The notes beneath the pieces are model-generated. The model was not told the origin of the DNA and made no database searches. It saw only the letters and a program-made list of their open reading frames with translations. From Bacteroidales bacterium (GTDB taxonomy: Bacteria; Bacteroidota; Bacteroidia; Bacteroidales; VadinHA17), in the NCBI GenBank assembly GCA_022615595.1, contig JAKEGI010000088.1:1-8303 (forward strand): DNA of 8,303 nucleotides. Reading direction: 5' to 3'. A program made the position numbers and the translations under genes. Shown here piece by piece: positions 7,411 to 8,303 of this stretch; the first letter of the stretch is position 1, and each line of letters starts with the position of its first letter.

Positions 7411-7429
7411 TAACTGCACCTGGCAGTTA
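7411..7429. repeat. Perfect 7-bp inverted repeat upstream of porW
   Basis: The arms TAACTGC (7411-7417) and GCAGTTA (7423-7429) are exact reverse complements separated by ACCTG. The repeat ends 18 bases before the porW TTG start, in the only sizeable gap upstream of the operon. No run of T follows it on either strand, so it is unlikely to be an intrinsic terminator. It could be an operator for a dimeric regulator or a small hairpin in the 5' leader. Confidence 0.5.
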
Positions 7430-7458
7430 AAAGTATTCAAAGGTAAGAAAAAGAGGTT

Positions 7459-7489
7459 AAAAAGAGGCCGGTTCCTTATGCCGTCCGGC
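7459..7489 (-). terminator. Probable intrinsic terminator after mrp
   Basis: On the minus strand, 6 bases after the mrp stop codon, GCCGG (7489-7485) pairs with CCGGC (7471-7467) across a 13-base loop, followed by CTCTTTTT (7466-7459). The stem is short but all G-C, and the U-run is well placed. It would separate the mrp transcript from the porW operon. Confidence 0.5.
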
Positions 7490-7495
7490 TGCAGC

Positions 7496-8303
7496 TTACT
7501 TCACCACAACCCGCTTTGTAGGAGCCATCTCTGCATTCCGTTTTCCGACCTGTGTGACAATCTCTTCAGCCAGGTTCATGAAGGCAGTGCCTGTGTCACC
7601 ATCCTTGAGGGCTGCGGGAGTTCCGGCATCGCCACCGTCACAGATACTCTCAACCAGGGGTATCTGGCCAAGAAGATCCACGCCTGTCTCAGCGGCAAGT
7701 CTGCTGCCACCCTCTTTTCCGAAAATATAATATCGTCTGCCGGGTAACTCAGGTGCAACAAAGTATGCCATGTTTTCAACGAGGCCCAGCACTGGTACAT
7801 TTATTGCTTCACTCCTGAACATCGCAATCCCTTTGCGGGCATCGGCAAGTGCAACCTCCTGCGGGGTGGTTACAACCACGGCACCGGTGACGGGCACCTC
7901 CTGCACCAGTGTCAGATGAATGTCACTCGTTCCGGGAGGAAGGTCAAAAATCAGGTAATCTAGTTCCCCCCAGTCTCCCTGTGTGATCAGTTGTTTGAGA
8001 AAACTGCTGGCCATAGGTCCCCGCCAGATAACGGCCTCGCTCTCCTTTACAAAAAAGCCAATGGATAAAATACTGACGCCGTATTTCTTCATCGGAATGA
8101 TAAGATCTTTTTTGCCCTCCCTTGCGACCTCCGGCTTGTACTCCCCGGCATCGAACATCTTTGGAACCGAAGGACCAAAGATGTCGGCGTCGAGAAGACC
8201 TGTCGCATACCCTTTGCGTGCCAGTGCCACGGCCAGGTTGACAGCAATGGTTGATTTGCCCACTCCTCCCTTGCCTGATGAAACTGCAATGATATTCCTG
8301 ACA
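7496..8303 (-). CDS. mrp: Mrp/ApbC-family iron-sulfur carrier ATPase, 5' end outside window
   Basis: The visible 268 residues are the C-terminal ATPase domain of Mrp (ApbC/Nbp35 family), a cytoplasmic P-loop protein that binds and transfers iron-sulfur clusters. The deviant Walker A SGKGGVGKST is encoded at about 8275-8246. It is followed by LLDADIFGPSVPKMF (switch I region), DLPPGTSD and VTTPQEVALADARKGIAMF, all typical of the family. A start at the GTG at 8263 would cut through the P-loop, and the frame is open to the window edge, so the gene is partial here; its start and any MIP18/DUF59-type N-terminal domain lie beyond the window. The CxxC that binds the shared cluster in E. coli and Salmonella Mrp/ApbC is absent: VENMAYF is followed by VAPELPGRRYYIFGKEGG. 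I recall the same loss in other Bacteroidota Mrp proteins, so it is probably a lineage trait. A likely terminator lies just downstream. Confidence 0.93.
   Translation of the reverse strand, partial: VRNIIAVSSGKGGVGKSTIAVNLAVALARKGYATGLLDADIFGPSVPKMFDAGEYKPEVAREGKKDLIIPMKKYGVSILSIGFFVKESEAVIWRGPMASSFLKQLITQGDWGELDYLIFDLPPGTSDIHLTLVQEVPVTGAVVVTTPQEVALADARKGIAMFRSEAINVPVLGLVENMAYFVAPELPGRRYYIFGKEGGSRLAAETGVDLLGQIPLVESICDGGDAGTPAALKDGDTGTAFMNLAEEIVTQVGKRNAEMAPTKRVVVK

Noticed and set aside
7496..8263. Mrp start at the GTG at 8263
   Set aside because: It would begin inside the GKGGVGKST P-loop. The frame continues upstream to the window edge, so the gene is partial.

Overview
The window looks like chromosomal DNA from a member of the Bacteroidota, probably Bacteroidales-like. 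The main evidence is two type IX secretion system (T9SS) proteins known only from this phylum, PorX and PorW/SprE. Supporting signs are genes with weak or absent Shine-Dalgarno sequences, a TAnnTTTG-type -7 element, and an Mrp protein of the form without a CxxC motif. No transposase, integrase, phage gene, CRISPR array, tRNA or rRNA was seen.

Layout. Positions 1-505 have no convincing intact gene. They hold what looks like the C-terminal tail of a LytTR DNA-binding domain on the minus strand (56-208), then about 300 bases of uncertain content and a candidate promoter. A plus-strand gene (506-1417) encodes a cytoplasmic LD-carboxypeptidase of peptidase family S66. It converges, with only 3 bases between stop codons, on a minus-strand alanine dehydrogenase gene (2617-1421).

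The centre is a tight minus-strand run read right to left: porW/sprE (7392-4738), 15 bases, porX (4722-3169), 17 bases, tsaE (3151-2711). The spacing indicates one transcription unit. After a 93-base gap comes ald, which may be read through or have its own promoter. Upstream of porW lies a 103-base gap with a likely terminator for the preceding gene and a perfect 7-bp inverted repeat just before the porW start. The right edge (8303-7496) holds the C-terminal 268 residues of an Mrp/ApbC-family P-loop ATPase whose start lies outside the window.

How the genes may work together. PorW is a TPR lipoprotein of the T9SS. PorX is a cytoplasmic response regulator with a PglZ/alkaline-phosphatase-type effector domain that controls T9SS genes. 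Their linkage puts a machine component and a regulator in one operon. TsaE (tRNA t6A modification), alanine dehydrogenase, LD-carboxypeptidase (peptidoglycan recycling) and Mrp (iron-sulfur carrier family) are housekeeping functions. No wholly new system is evident. The points most worth checking are the inverted repeat at porW, the altered dinucleotide-binding motif in the alanine dehydrogenase, and the decayed LytTR region.
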